DNA from: CAVXTT01 sp963764685
GTDB taxonomy: Bacteria; Bacteroidota; Ignavibacteria; Ignavibacteriales; Ignavibacteriaceae
Reading direction: 5' to 3'
Length of the DNA stretch: 64,000 bases
NCBI GenBank assembly: GCA_963764685.1
Contig: CAVXTT010000007.1
Span: 4,397 to 68,396 of the forward strand
Below the pieces are notes generated by a model. It was not told the DNA's origin. It made no database searches and saw only the letters and a program-made list of their open reading frames with translations. The translations under genes were made by a program, and so were the position numbers. Shown here piece after piece: positions 37,878-46,715 of this stretch (within the stretch, counting starts at the first letter, position 1; each line of letters starts with the position of its first letter).

Positions 37878-38514
37878 ATGAATCATTTTAAAGCAATAAT
37901 TCTTTTTATATGTATCTTTTCTTCTGCGCAGACTGTGGCTCAAATTCAGACTTCATTCTGGGGAGGAGTAAATCAATCAAGTTTTGGAGGGAACCCGCCT
38001 GAGGATGCAAGTTATGGATACATCTATGGATTAGCCTTTGGGGCCAACCTGGATTTCCAACCGACCGGAGATTTCATAATTTCTCTTGAACCTTCCTTTG
38101 AACAAAAAGGATCTAAAGTTGATTTTAATCTTGAAGAAGGATTAAGAGATACGACCTTGGCATATACATTCACACAAAATTATTTCGGTCTCGGTCTTCT
38201 CTTCAAGGTGAACAGTGGAAATTTTTATGTAGGAAGCGGAGTCAGCTTTCAGCTATTGAACTCAGCAAAATTGGAATTTCAATCAGAAGAAACAGATGTA
38301 AAGGATAAGTTTTTGGATTATGATGCCCTAGCTTTCTTTAATATCGGTTATAAAATACCTATCGGCGGACCGGCGTTATTTTTTGAGCTTAGATACATTC
38401 AGGGCCTGATTAATATTCGATCAGAGGAAAGTGAACCCGGGACCGAATCCATATCTGGCAAACTTTAAAAGCACCGGGTTAAGGCTAAGTACCGGAATCG
38501 TGATACCACTTTAA
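37878..38514 (+). CDS. Outer-membrane beta-barrel protein, C-terminal frameshift
   Basis: Signal peptide MNHFKAIILFICIFSSAQTVAQ. It is a small porin-family barrel: FWGGVNQSSFGGNPPEDASY, FGANLDFQPTGDFIISLEPS, FGLGLLFKVNSGNFYVGSGV and FFELRYIQGLINI. The frame stops at 38468, but one base near 38450 restores a normal last strand, LANFKSTGLRLSTGIVIPL, ending at 38514, 12 bases before the next gene. So the real length is about 211 residues. The family is OMP_b-brl-like; role unknown. Confidence 0.75.
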
Positions 38515-38526
38515 GAATTTTTTATT

Positions 38527-39552
38527 ATGCGATATTTAACAAAGACCATAATAACTTTACTTATTCTGTATGGGATAGCACCAAATACATTTATTTTCGC
38601 ACAAAATCCTGACAGTACAATTGTTCTTGAAGAGGGAGCCGCTTCTACAATAGGTCACATACAAGGCGCTGATTCGATCTACTTACCATCCAGAGGGAAT
38701 CATATATTCACATCTATATCATCGGTGAACGATCCGTTTGTGAGTACAAAATTTTTACTTGGATTCGGAGTTGCTGAAATTATTGAAACTGAAATACCGA
38801 TTACCATTGCCGGTATAAAAGATACCACGATAAACTTTCAGCCGGATATTTTTTATGCAACAGGCGGAGCTGAATTCCAATATGCTGTAAGGAATTGGGC
38901 TGCAGTTAATATTAAAGTTTCTGGTCTTGCGCGTATGGGTAATAATTTTCTTTCCCTTGCCTCTGAGGGAGTTTCAGCCGCATCAAATTTCAGCATAGGA
39001 TGGCTATTCAGGATTGCTGAAAACGAGAACATTATGTTTTCCGGGTCCATTGCTCTGTTAACTGCTGACATAGCTGTTATTAATGTACTTAGTCAGACAG
39101 ATACAACAATTACTGTAATAGATACTCTTACTTACAGACAGATAATCAACAACTATCAAAGCCTGACAACACAGGCAGATCTGAGATTCGCAGCCAGATT
39201 CAGCGATATTTTTGGAATTCTTACCAGGATTTCAGGAGGATTCGGAGAAGCATATGCTGCCGAAACTCAGGGCAGGTTCAATTATAATTTTGGACTTGCA
39301 TTAAGTCTTGATTTGAGAAACTGGTTCAGTATTCCATTCGGGATCGGTTTAGGGGGTTCTATTGTCGCCAATGATTGGCAATTTAACGATAGTAAACCAC
39401 CTGTATATTCCTGCAATCTTAATATAGCTTTTTATAACCGGAACGATTTTACAATCGGAATTGAAAACTATATCTCATTTATAGAACCTGAGGAATATGA
39501 TAGAACTTTTAATTATCTCTATACAAGGTTATATATGGGTTATTACTTCTGA
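38527..39552 (+). CDS. Outer-membrane beta-barrel protein (paralogue of the 16-kb protein)
   Basis: 341 residues with a signal peptide (to about FIFAQNPDS). Beta-barrel pattern with FYATGGAEFQYAVRNWAAVN, LASEGVSAASNFSIGWLFRI and the closing LYTRLYMGYYF. It is laid out like the minus-strand protein at 16085-17062 and aligns with it over most of its length. I know no family name. It lies 12 bases after the preceding barrel gene and 44 before the aspartate antiporter, so it may serve as the outer-membrane channel of that unit. Confidence 0.75.
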   Translation: MRYLTKTIITLLILYGIAPNTFIFAQNPDSTIVLEEGAASTIGHIQGADSIYLPSRGNHIFTSISSVNDPFVSTKFLLGFGVAEIIETEIPITIAGIKDTTINFQPDIFYATGGAEFQYAVRNWAAVNIKVSGLARMGNNFLSLASEGVSAASNFSIGWLFRIAENENIMFSGSIALLTADIAVINVLSQTDTTITVIDTLTYRQIINNYQSLTTQADLRFAARFSDIFGILTRISGGFGEAYAAETQGRFNYNFGLALSLDLRNWFSIPFGIGLGGSIVANDWQFNDSKPPVYSCNLNIAFYNRNDFTIGIENYISFIEPEEYDRTFNYLYTRLYMGYYF

Positions 39553-39596
39553 TTCAAAAGCAATAGATAAATATTAAATAATTATAACAATACTAT

Positions 39597-41281
39597 ATGA
39601 GCTCATTTATAGAAATTCTGCAGCAGCATCCGGAACTGGCATTATTCCTTACACTGGCACTTGGCTTTGCAATTGGAAAAATCACCATTGGTAGTTTTAA
39701 AATCGGGTCTGTTCTGGGGACTCTCTTTGCGGGAGTTATAATCGGTCAGTTTAATATCACTATTGCCCCTGTTGTTAAACTTATCTTCTTTGATCTTTTT
39801 CTGTTTGCTACCGGTTATAAGGTAGGTCCTCAGTTCTTCAGAGGATTAAAAAAAGATGCAGTACCACAGTTAATTCTTACGTTGGTTATCTGCACAACTT
39901 GTCTGATTACTGCCGTCGTTATGTCAAAGATTATGGGATTTGATACCGGGACAGCATCAGGAATGCTCGCCGGTGCTTTCACTGAATCAACTGTAATAGG
40001 TACGGCAAGTGAATCAATTCAGCGGCTTGCTATTAGTGAATGCCGAAAAGACAATTCTTTTGAATAATATACCGGTTGCTTATGCAGTAACATATCTTGT
40101 AGGTACAACGTTTACAGTCTTTCTTCTTTCTATCATTAGCTCCAAAACTTCTTAAAGTTGATCTGCGTGCTTCAAGCAGAGAGCTTCAGAAAAAACTATT
40201 TAGGAAAAACTGAAGATGATGAAGGAATTGAATCAGCCTTTGAAGATTGGCGGCTTCGAGCATTCAAGATAACAAATCCAAAATGGTCAGGATTAACAAT
40301 CGGCGATCTTGAAAGAAGCATTCCTAATGCAAGGATATTTATTCACCGAATCCGAAGAGATGGAAAAATATTTGAGTCAAATCCGAATACCATATTAGAA
40401 CCGGATGATGTTATTGCTGTTATGGCAAGATATAAGGTATTTTTTCAAGGGTTCTATGATATAGGACCGGAAAAGATGGATCGTGAGCTGCTGGACTTTC
40501 CTATTGCATACAGGGATTTGATTATAACTAATAAGAATCTGGCCGGAATAACTCTAAAAGAACTTGCATTAAAATATGGTCACGGTGTTAAACTTCATAA
40601 ACTAATCAGAACTGGACAGGAAATTCCCTTCAGTCCTGAAACGACAGTGAATACAGGTGATCTTCTAAAAGTTTCCGGTCTTCTTTCAGATATTGAACGT
40701 GTAGGAAAAATAACCGGTTATATTGATAAAACATCATCGGAAACAGATATGATATTTGTATCTCTTGGAATTCTGCTTGGAGGGTTAATCGGGCTGTTTG
40801 CTGTTACTATCGGAGGTCTTTCAATTACTCTGACAACAAGCGGCGGTGCCCTGGTAATGGGTTTAATCTTTGGCTGGCTCAGAGGTAAAACTCCCAAATT
40901 CGGGCATATTCCCGATGCGGCATTATGGATCTTCGATTATGTAGGATTATCAGCCTTTATTGGAATTATTGGTCTTTCAGCCGGACCAAGCTTTATTTCG
41001 GGCTAAGTCATTCCGGTATAGGGTTAGTATTAGCAGGAATTATAGTAGCAGTTTTACCCCATATTATTGGGCTTTTTGTTGGGCATTATGTTTTGAAAAT
41101 TAGTCCGGTAATATTGCTTGGAGCACAGGCGGGTGCAGGTACATCTACTGCAGCCTTAAAAGCAATACAGGAAGCAGCAGGTAGTAAATTCCCTGTACTG
41201 GGCTATACCGTACCTTACGCACTCGGAAACATTTTGCTGACCGCCTGGGGTCCTGTAATTGTAGCTTTAATGAATTATTAA
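39597..41281 (+). pseudogene. aspT: Aspartate:alanine antiporter (AspT family), at least four frameshifts
   Basis: Pieces in order give about 560 residues of the AspT/YidE/YbjL exchanger family. An N-terminal membrane half (IGKITIGSFKIGSVLGTLFA, GTASGMLAGAFTESTVIGTA) is followed by two TrkA-C domains (AFKITNPKWSGLTIGDLERS and LIITNKNLAGITLKELALKY). The C-terminal membrane half is TLTTSGGALVMGLIFGWLRG, SHSGIGLVLAGIIVAVLP and GAQAGAGTSTAALKAIQEAA. Frame breaks lie near 40040, 40130, 40207 and 41004. The duplicated GG(A/G)-rich motifs of the transport core are kept. The family exchanges aspartate for alanine and, with decarboxylation inside, generates proton-motive force. It is followed after 13 bases by malic enzyme. 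Confidence 0.85.
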
Positions 41282-41294
41282 TTAGGAAAATCTG

Positions 41295-42911
41295 ATGCAG
41301 AAGCTTAAATCTTATAAGTTGCTTTATAATCCCCGCTTGAATAAGGGAACAGCATTTACCAAAGCCGAAAGAAAAAAATATGGCCTGCAGGGAATCCTGC
41401 CGGATGAAATCGAAACAATGGACCAACAGATAATGAGAATTCAGGAACAGCTTGAGAATCTTGAAAAACCCATTGATAAGTATATTTATTTAAATACCCT
41501 CCTCGATACCAATGAAACCTTATTCTTCAGGACAGTAATCAGTGAACCTGCAAAATACCTTCCTTTAGTATATACTCCTACGGTCGGAGAAGCCTGTCAG
41601 CGTCTCGGTCATATTGCAAGACGTCCAAGAGGTCTTTTTATATCTATCAAAAATAAAAATAAGATCGAATCATTATTAAAGAACTGGCCGGTTAAGGATA
41701 TCAGGTTTGTTGTTGTTACTGATGGTCAGAGGATATTAGGATTGGGTGATCTTGGGATATGCGGTATCGGTATTCCGATCGGCAAATTAATGTTATATAC
41801 AAGCTGTGCAGGTGTACCTCCGGAGCATACACTTCCAATAGTTCTTGATGCCGGCACGGACAATGAAAAGTTCTTAAATGATCCTCTCTATCCGGGAATT
41901 AAACAAAAAAGAGTTACGGGAAAGCAATACGATGATTTTATAAAAGCATTTGTAAAAGCAATAACAAAAGTTTATCCGAGAGTCTGTATACAATGGGAAG
42001 ATTTTGCAGGTTTAAATGCAATCCGGATATTAAACAATTACAGAAACAAAATCTGTACATTTAACGATGATATTCAGGGTACCGCAGCAATTGCTCTTGC
42101 AGGTTTTATTGCTGTAAGCCGCTTGACAAATAAACCTTTTAAAGAGCATCGATTTCTCTTCCTGGGTGCCGGTGCGGCAGCTTTTGGAATAGCTGATCTT
42201 ATTGTCAGGAAATTTCAGAAAGACGGAATGACACGGGAAGAAGCTCTTGAAAGATGCTGGATGTTTGATGTCAACGGATTGCTTGTTAAATCGAGAACCG
42301 ATCTTGCAGAACATCAAAAGCAGTTTGCCCATAATAGTGAGCCTTCTTCAGATTTTGCTGAAAGTATTCTGAAGATAAAACCGACAGCTATTGTTGGTGT
42401 CAGTACAGTCGGGGGAGCATTCAACCAGCAGGTAATTGAGAATATGAGTCTTATTAATGAAAGACCTGTTATCTTTCCATATTCTAATCCTACATCCCAC
42501 TCTGAGTGTACAGCCGAACAGGCTTATACCTGGAGCAAGGGCACAGCAATTTTTGCCAGCGGAAGTCCCTTTGCTCCTGTACAGTATAACGGTAAAACTT
42601 TTACCCCTGGACAAGGGAATAACGTTTTTATTTTCCCGGCAATAGGTCTCGCTGTCTATGCAACGGAATCAACAAGGGTAACCGATGAAATGTTCATTAC
42701 TGCTGCTGAAGCTGTCGCAGAACAGATCACCAAGGAGAACTTTGAAAATGGTTTGATATATCCGCCTGTAAATAATATCAGGGAGGTCTCCTTAAATGTT
42801 GCCGTTAAGGTTGCTGAGGAAATATTCAGGAGCTCATTAGCACGTGTTAAAAAACCTAAGGATTTAAGAAAATATCTTAAGATGAAAATGTATGAGCCGG
42901 TTTATAAATAG
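41295..42911 (+). CDS. maeA: NAD-dependent malic enzyme
   Basis: 538 residues, intact. Shows YTPTVGEACQRLGHIARRPR (catalytic Tyr), VVVTDGQRILGLGDLG, DAGTDNEKFLNDPLYPGIKQ, CIQWEDFAGLNAIRIL, FNDDIQGTAAIALAG (metal site), FLFLGAGAAAFGIADLI (nucleotide site) and PIIFPYSNPTS-like (observed VIFPYSNPTSHSECTAEQAY). This is the large SfcA/MaeA form: malate to pyruvate, CO2 and NADH. No signal peptide, so cytoplasmic. Between AspT and a porin, it would decarboxylate the malate formed from aspartate via fumarate; pyruvate can become alanine, the counter-substrate of AspT. Its last 20 bases overlap the next gene. Confidence 0.93.
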   Translation: MQKLKSYKLLYNPRLNKGTAFTKAERKKYGLQGILPDEIETMDQQIMRIQEQLENLEKPIDKYIYLNTLLDTNETLFFRTVISEPAKYLPLVYTPTVGEACQRLGHIARRPRGLFISIKNKNKIESLLKNWPVKDIRFVVVTDGQRILGLGDLGICGIGIPIGKLMLYTSCAGVPPEHTLPIVLDAGTDNEKFLNDPLYPGIKQKRVTGKQYDDFIKAFVKAITKVYPRVCIQWEDFAGLNAIRILNNYRNKICTFNDDIQGTAAIALAGFIAVSRLTNKPFKEHRFLFLGAGAAAFGIADLIVRKFQKDGMTREEALERCWMFDVNGLLVKSRTDLAEHQKQFAHNSEPSSDFAESILKIKPTAIVGVSTVGGAFNQQVIENMSLINERPVIFPYSNPTSHSECTAEQAYTWSKGTAIFASGSPFAPVQYNGKTFTPGQGNNVFIFPAIGLAVYATESTRVTDEMFITAAEAVAEQITKENFENGLIYPPVNNIREVSLNVAVKVAEEIFRSSLARVKKPKDLRKYLKMKMYEPVYK

Positions 42912-44235
42912 TCCCTGGATAGGTTTGTTAAAAGTGATTAAAAATTCAATCGATATTCTTTGCCTTTCAAAATACGTATTGTTAGTACTCATTTTTATAG
43001 CAATACCGGGCTATTTGTTTTGCCAGGATTCAACCCGGGTTCCTGACGGTACGCAAGGTGAATTTCTAGAGATAGATGACCCGGATTCTTTAAAACAATT
43101 AACTTTTAGAAATTGGAATCATTTTGACGGATCACTGTCAACACTTGTTATTGGAGGCGGTTTACTTTATGATTTTGTAACCTACTCCCAGGATGATGCA
43201 TCAAAGCTGCAGATGGATTCGGCTAATACTTCTCTGAAGTCCGATATTAAACTCCGGGATTTCAGACTGACTGCCAGTGGAAAATTTAAGTTCCACAAAT
43301 CATTAACCTGGAAAGCAGGGCTTATGTATGATGGAGCCTCAAGTTCCTGGTATATGCGTGAGACGGGAGTTATGATTGGAGTTCCTGAAATCTCAGGTCA
43401 TATTTTTGTTGGACGTACAAAAGAAGGGTTTTCATTGAATAAGGTTATGGTAGGGTATGCCGGCTGGACAATGGAAAGGCAGATGGCCATAGATGTTATT
43501 CCAATTCTTGCAGACGGCATAAAGTGGATTGGATTCTTACCCGGATCGGGGATTATTTGGAATGCAGGAGCATATATAGACTGGTTATCGAAAAGTCAGT
43601 CCTTCTCAACTTACCGCTGGCAATTAGCTTTGCGGGTTGGATGGCTGCCTATACACTCAGAGGCAGGCAACAGCGTACTCCATTTTGCGTTAAGTTACAG
43701 ATATGGCAAAGTTGCCGGAACGGAAATCAGACTCAGATCCCGTCCGGAAGCGAATCCCGCTCCTTATTTTATAGATACTGAGAAATTCCCGGCTCATCAT
43801 TCAAATCATTTTGGTGGTGAGCTTTATTTCAGTACAGGTTCCTGGATGTTCGGAGCAGAATACTATGCCCATCAGTTTAGCTCTCCCCAAACTGGTAATC
43901 CAATGTTTCTTGGTGGTGAAGCAGTTTTAAGTTATATATTTAATGGTGTAAGACCCTACAGCACCATCAGTGGAATATATACTTTTGTACCTGTTGAAAA
44001 ATCTGTCTTCGATGGAGGCACAGGCACCTGGGAAGCATTAATAAGATTTTCAAATCTTGATCTTAATGACGGCACTCTTACCGGCGGCAGGTTTTGGAGA
44101 TTAACTCCAATGGTAAACTGGTATCTTTCAAAGAACGTCAGACTGGAGGTTGCTTATGGTTATGGAATTTTAACAAGGTTCGATCTGGAAGGCGTTACAC
44201 AATTTTTCCAAAGCAGAATTCAGTTTTCACTTTAA
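42892..44235 (+). CDS. Outer-membrane porin, Porin_O_P (OprO/OprP-like) family
   Basis: 447 residues. A long N-terminus with the hydrophobic signal at about 27-45 (YVLLVLIFIAIPGYLFCQ). A GTG at residue 15 could be the true start. Family landmarks: LRDFRLTASGKFKFHKSLTW, then IFVGRTKEGFSLNKVMVGYA, RWQLALRVGWLPIHSEAG, HFGGELYFSTGSWMFGAEYY and a closing RLEVAYGYGILTRFDLEG with FFQSRIQFSL. These match phosphate-selective-type porins (anion channels). It overlaps the malic-enzyme gene by 20 bases, so it belongs to the same transcript, and probably passes dicarboxylates or amino acids. Confidence 0.82.
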   Translation: MSRFINSPWIGLLKVIKNSIDILCLSKYVLLVLIFIAIPGYLFCQDSTRVPDGTQGEFLEIDDPDSLKQLTFRNWNHFDGSLSTLVIGGGLLYDFVTYSQDDASKLQMDSANTSLKSDIKLRDFRLTASGKFKFHKSLTWKAGLMYDGASSSWYMRETGVMIGVPEISGHIFVGRTKEGFSLNKVMVGYAGWTMERQMAIDVIPILADGIKWIGFLPGSGIIWNAGAYIDWLSKSQSFSTYRWQLALRVGWLPIHSEAGNSVLHFALSYRYGKVAGTEIRLRSRPEANPAPYFIDTEKFPAHHSNHFGGELYFSTGSWMFGAEYYAHQFSSPQTGNPMFLGGEAVLSYIFNGVRPYSTISGIYTFVPVEKSVFDGGTGTWEALIRFSNLDLNDGTLTGGRFWRLTPMVNWYLSKNVRLEVAYGYGILTRFDLEGVTQFFQSRIQFSL

Positions 44236-44281
44236 TCATTAGTTACTAAAATTATATACACAATAAAAGGAGTCAATAAAA

Positions 44282-45332
44282 ATGAAACAGATATTTATTC
44301 TTTCATTAAGTCTTAACATTTGTGCTTATGGTAAATGCACAAGAAAAGCCCAATATAGTTATTCTTGCAACGGGTGGAACTATTGCAGGCGCTGCCCCAA
44401 CTGAGGTTCAGTCAGGATATCAATCAGGCCAGGTTGGTGTTGATATTTTGATTAATGCAGTACCTCAATTAAAAGATATTGCTAATGTAACAGGAGAGCA
44501 AATCTCTAATATAGGCAGCCAGAATATGAGTGATCAGGTCTGGTTGAAATTAGCAAAACGCTGTAATGAGTTATTAGCCAAAGATGATGTTGATGGTATC
44601 GTTATAACTCACGGTACCGATACAATGGAGGAGACTGCATACTTCCTGAATCTTGTAATCAAATCAAAGAAACCTGTTGTACTTACCTGTTCAATGCGCC
44701 CCTCAACAGCTCTGAGTGCAGATGGTCCATTGAATATTTTTAATGCGGTAGCTGTTGCAGGAAGTAAGGAATCCATGGATAGGGGAGTAATGGTGGTTAC
44801 CAATGATCTGATTCATTCCGGAAGAGCAGCTATAAAAGGTAATACAACAGCTGTTGAAACATTCTTTTCTCCGTTAGTTGGCCCATTGGGTACAGTTAAC
44901 TACGGTGATATTAATTATGTAGATGTTCCGGATAAAAAACACACATATCAGACTGAATTTAATGTCGATAATTTAACCAGTCTACCCAGGGTTGATATAA
45001 TTGCCATTTATGAAGATGCTCCTGGCGATTTGATCAAAGCTGCCGTTGATCTTGGTGCAAAAGGAATTGTAACAAGCGGACTTGGAAATGGTAATCTGAC
45101 AGATGCCTGTATTGAAGCATTAAAATATGCAAGAAGTAAAGGAGTAGTTGTTGTTAGAGGTTCACGCGTTATCACCGGTTTTGTAGGAAGAAATATTGAG
45201 CTTGATGACGATGCTCTTGGTTTTGATGCCTCCTATGAGCTAATTCCATCTAAGGCAAGAGTACTACTCAGACTGGCTCTGCTGAAGACTCAGGATCCTA
45301 AAGCTATCCAGGAGTATTACAACATTTATTAA
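44282..45332 (+). CDS. ansB: Secreted L-asparaginase (type II), one frameshift in the signal peptide
   Basis: The frame from ATG 44282 (AAAGGAG upstream) breaks near 44312. Removing one A gives MKQIFILSLSLTFVLMVNAQ as signal peptide, then the enzyme: NIVILATGGTIAG (catalytic Thr), GEQISNIGSQNMSDQVW, GIVITHGTDTMEETAYFLNL (second Thr-Asp site), VVLTCSMRPSTALSADGPLN and GIVTSGLGNGNL. This is the type II form: asparagine to aspartate and ammonia outside the cytoplasm. About 350 residues, normal length. It is followed after 36 bases by the Dcu carrier and then aspartase, which can use its product. Confidence 0.93.
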
Positions 45333-45368
45333 ACCTAACTACTTACAACTTTAATCAAAGGTGCAGCA

Positions 45369-46700
45369 ATGTTATGGATTGAACTTCTGGTGCTTATTAT
45401 ATGCATAGTTATTGGGGCAAGACTCAGCGGTATCGGGCTGGGCACAATGGGTGGTCTCGGACTGTTACTGCTTGTATTTATTTTCGGACTCCCGCCTGGA
45501 TCACCTCCTGGTATTGTCCTGGGAATGATAATAGCAGTAATCACTGCATTAGCTTCAATGCAATCGGCCGGAGGACTTGATTACCTGATTTCCCTTGCCT
45601 CCCGTATTATGAAGAAGAAACCTCAGTATATAACCTTTGTAGCACCTTTCCTTACTTTTATTTTAATCGCTGCGAGCGGCACACAGCATGTTATTTATGC
45701 GTTGCTCCCCGTAATTGCTGAAGTATCGACAAAAGCTGGAATACGTCCTGAAAGGCCTTTATCGATTAGTGTAACAGCTTCTATGTATGGAATTATTGCA
45801 TCCCCCATAAGTGCAGCAACAGTAGCTCTATTAGCTGCGCTAGCATCTTATAATGTGAGCCTGCTTCAAATAATGATGGTCACTATCCCTGCTTCTTTAC
45901 TGGGTCTTGTTGTAGGTACCCTTTCGGTTGCCTGGAAAGGTAAAAACCTAAAAGATGATCCCGAATACCAGGAAAGGTTAAAATCAGGAAAAATTCAGGA
46001 AGGCTCAGCAAGCTCAGAACTTCCACCGGAAAAAATTAAAAATGCTCGTAACTCACTTATTTTGTTTCTGATTACAATTGTAATTGTAGTTATCATCGGC
46101 ATATTTCCCGAACTGCGTCCAAGTTATCAGATTTTAACCGGTACGGAAACAGCTATCCGGAAACTGGAAATGGGAGATGCTATAATGATCATTATGCTCG
46201 CTGCTGCGGGAATAATGATGATCTTCTTCAAAGCCAAACCTGGCGAAGCAGTAAAAGGCAGCATAATGACGGGAGGTGTTGTTGCAGTAATTTCTATCCT
46301 GGGGGTCTCCTGGATGGGCTCGTCCTTTTTTGAAGGGAACAGAACAGAGATTGTTGGTGGAATATCCGGACTGATTCAACAAGCCCCCTGGGTTCTCGTC
46401 ATCGGTTTATTTATTCTTTCGATGCTTCTGTTCAGTCAGGCAGCTACAGTAGTTACACTTATGCCCGTTGCAGTTGCACTGGGCATGCCGTTGTGGATTC
46501 TTATTGCAGTTTATCCTGCGGTTAATGGATTTTTCTTTTTACCGACATACGGAACTGTACTTGCCGCAGTTTCTTTCGACAGGACCGGTACAACTAAAAT
46601 AGGTAAGTATCTTCTTAACCACAGTTTTATGCTGCCGGGACTAGTGTGCCTTATCGCCACAACTATCTTCGCTTTTATAATTAGTTCGATTTTATTATAG
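45369..46700 (+). CDS. dcuA: Anaerobic C4-dicarboxylate transporter (DcuA/DcuB type)
   Basis: 443 residues, about 11-12 membrane segments. Typical Dcu sequence: GIGLGTMGGLGLLLLVFIFG, LPPGSPPGIVLGMIIAVITA, LASMQSAGGLDYLISLASRI, GTQHVIYALLPVIAEVSTKA, RPERPLSISVTASMYGIIAS and PTYGTVLAAVSFDRTGTTKI. These carriers exchange fumarate, malate or aspartate against succinate in anaerobic metabolism. Lying directly between secreted asparaginase and secreted aspartase, it could import the fumarate made outside. Start at ATG 45369. The central loop is hydrophilic (about 190-220), as usual. Confidence 0.93.
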   Translation: MLWIELLVLIICIVIGARLSGIGLGTMGGLGLLLLVFIFGLPPGSPPGIVLGMIIAVITALASMQSAGGLDYLISLASRIMKKKPQYITFVAPFLTFILIAASGTQHVIYALLPVIAEVSTKAGIRPERPLSISVTASMYGIIASPISAATVALLAALASYNVSLLQIMMVTIPASLLGLVVGTLSVAWKGKNLKDDPEYQERLKSGKIQEGSASSELPPEKIKNARNSLILFLITIVIVVIIGIFPELRPSYQILTGTETAIRKLEMGDAIMIIMLAAAGIMMIFFKAKPGEAVKGSIMTGGVVAVISILGVSWMGSSFFEGNRTEIVGGISGLIQQAPWVLVIGLFILSMLLFSQAATVVTLMPVAVALGMPLWILIAVYPAVNGFFFLPTYGTVLAAVSFDRTGTTKIGKYLLNHSFMLPGLVCLIATTIFAFIISSILL

Positions 46701-46715
46701 AAAAGGAATAAAAAA

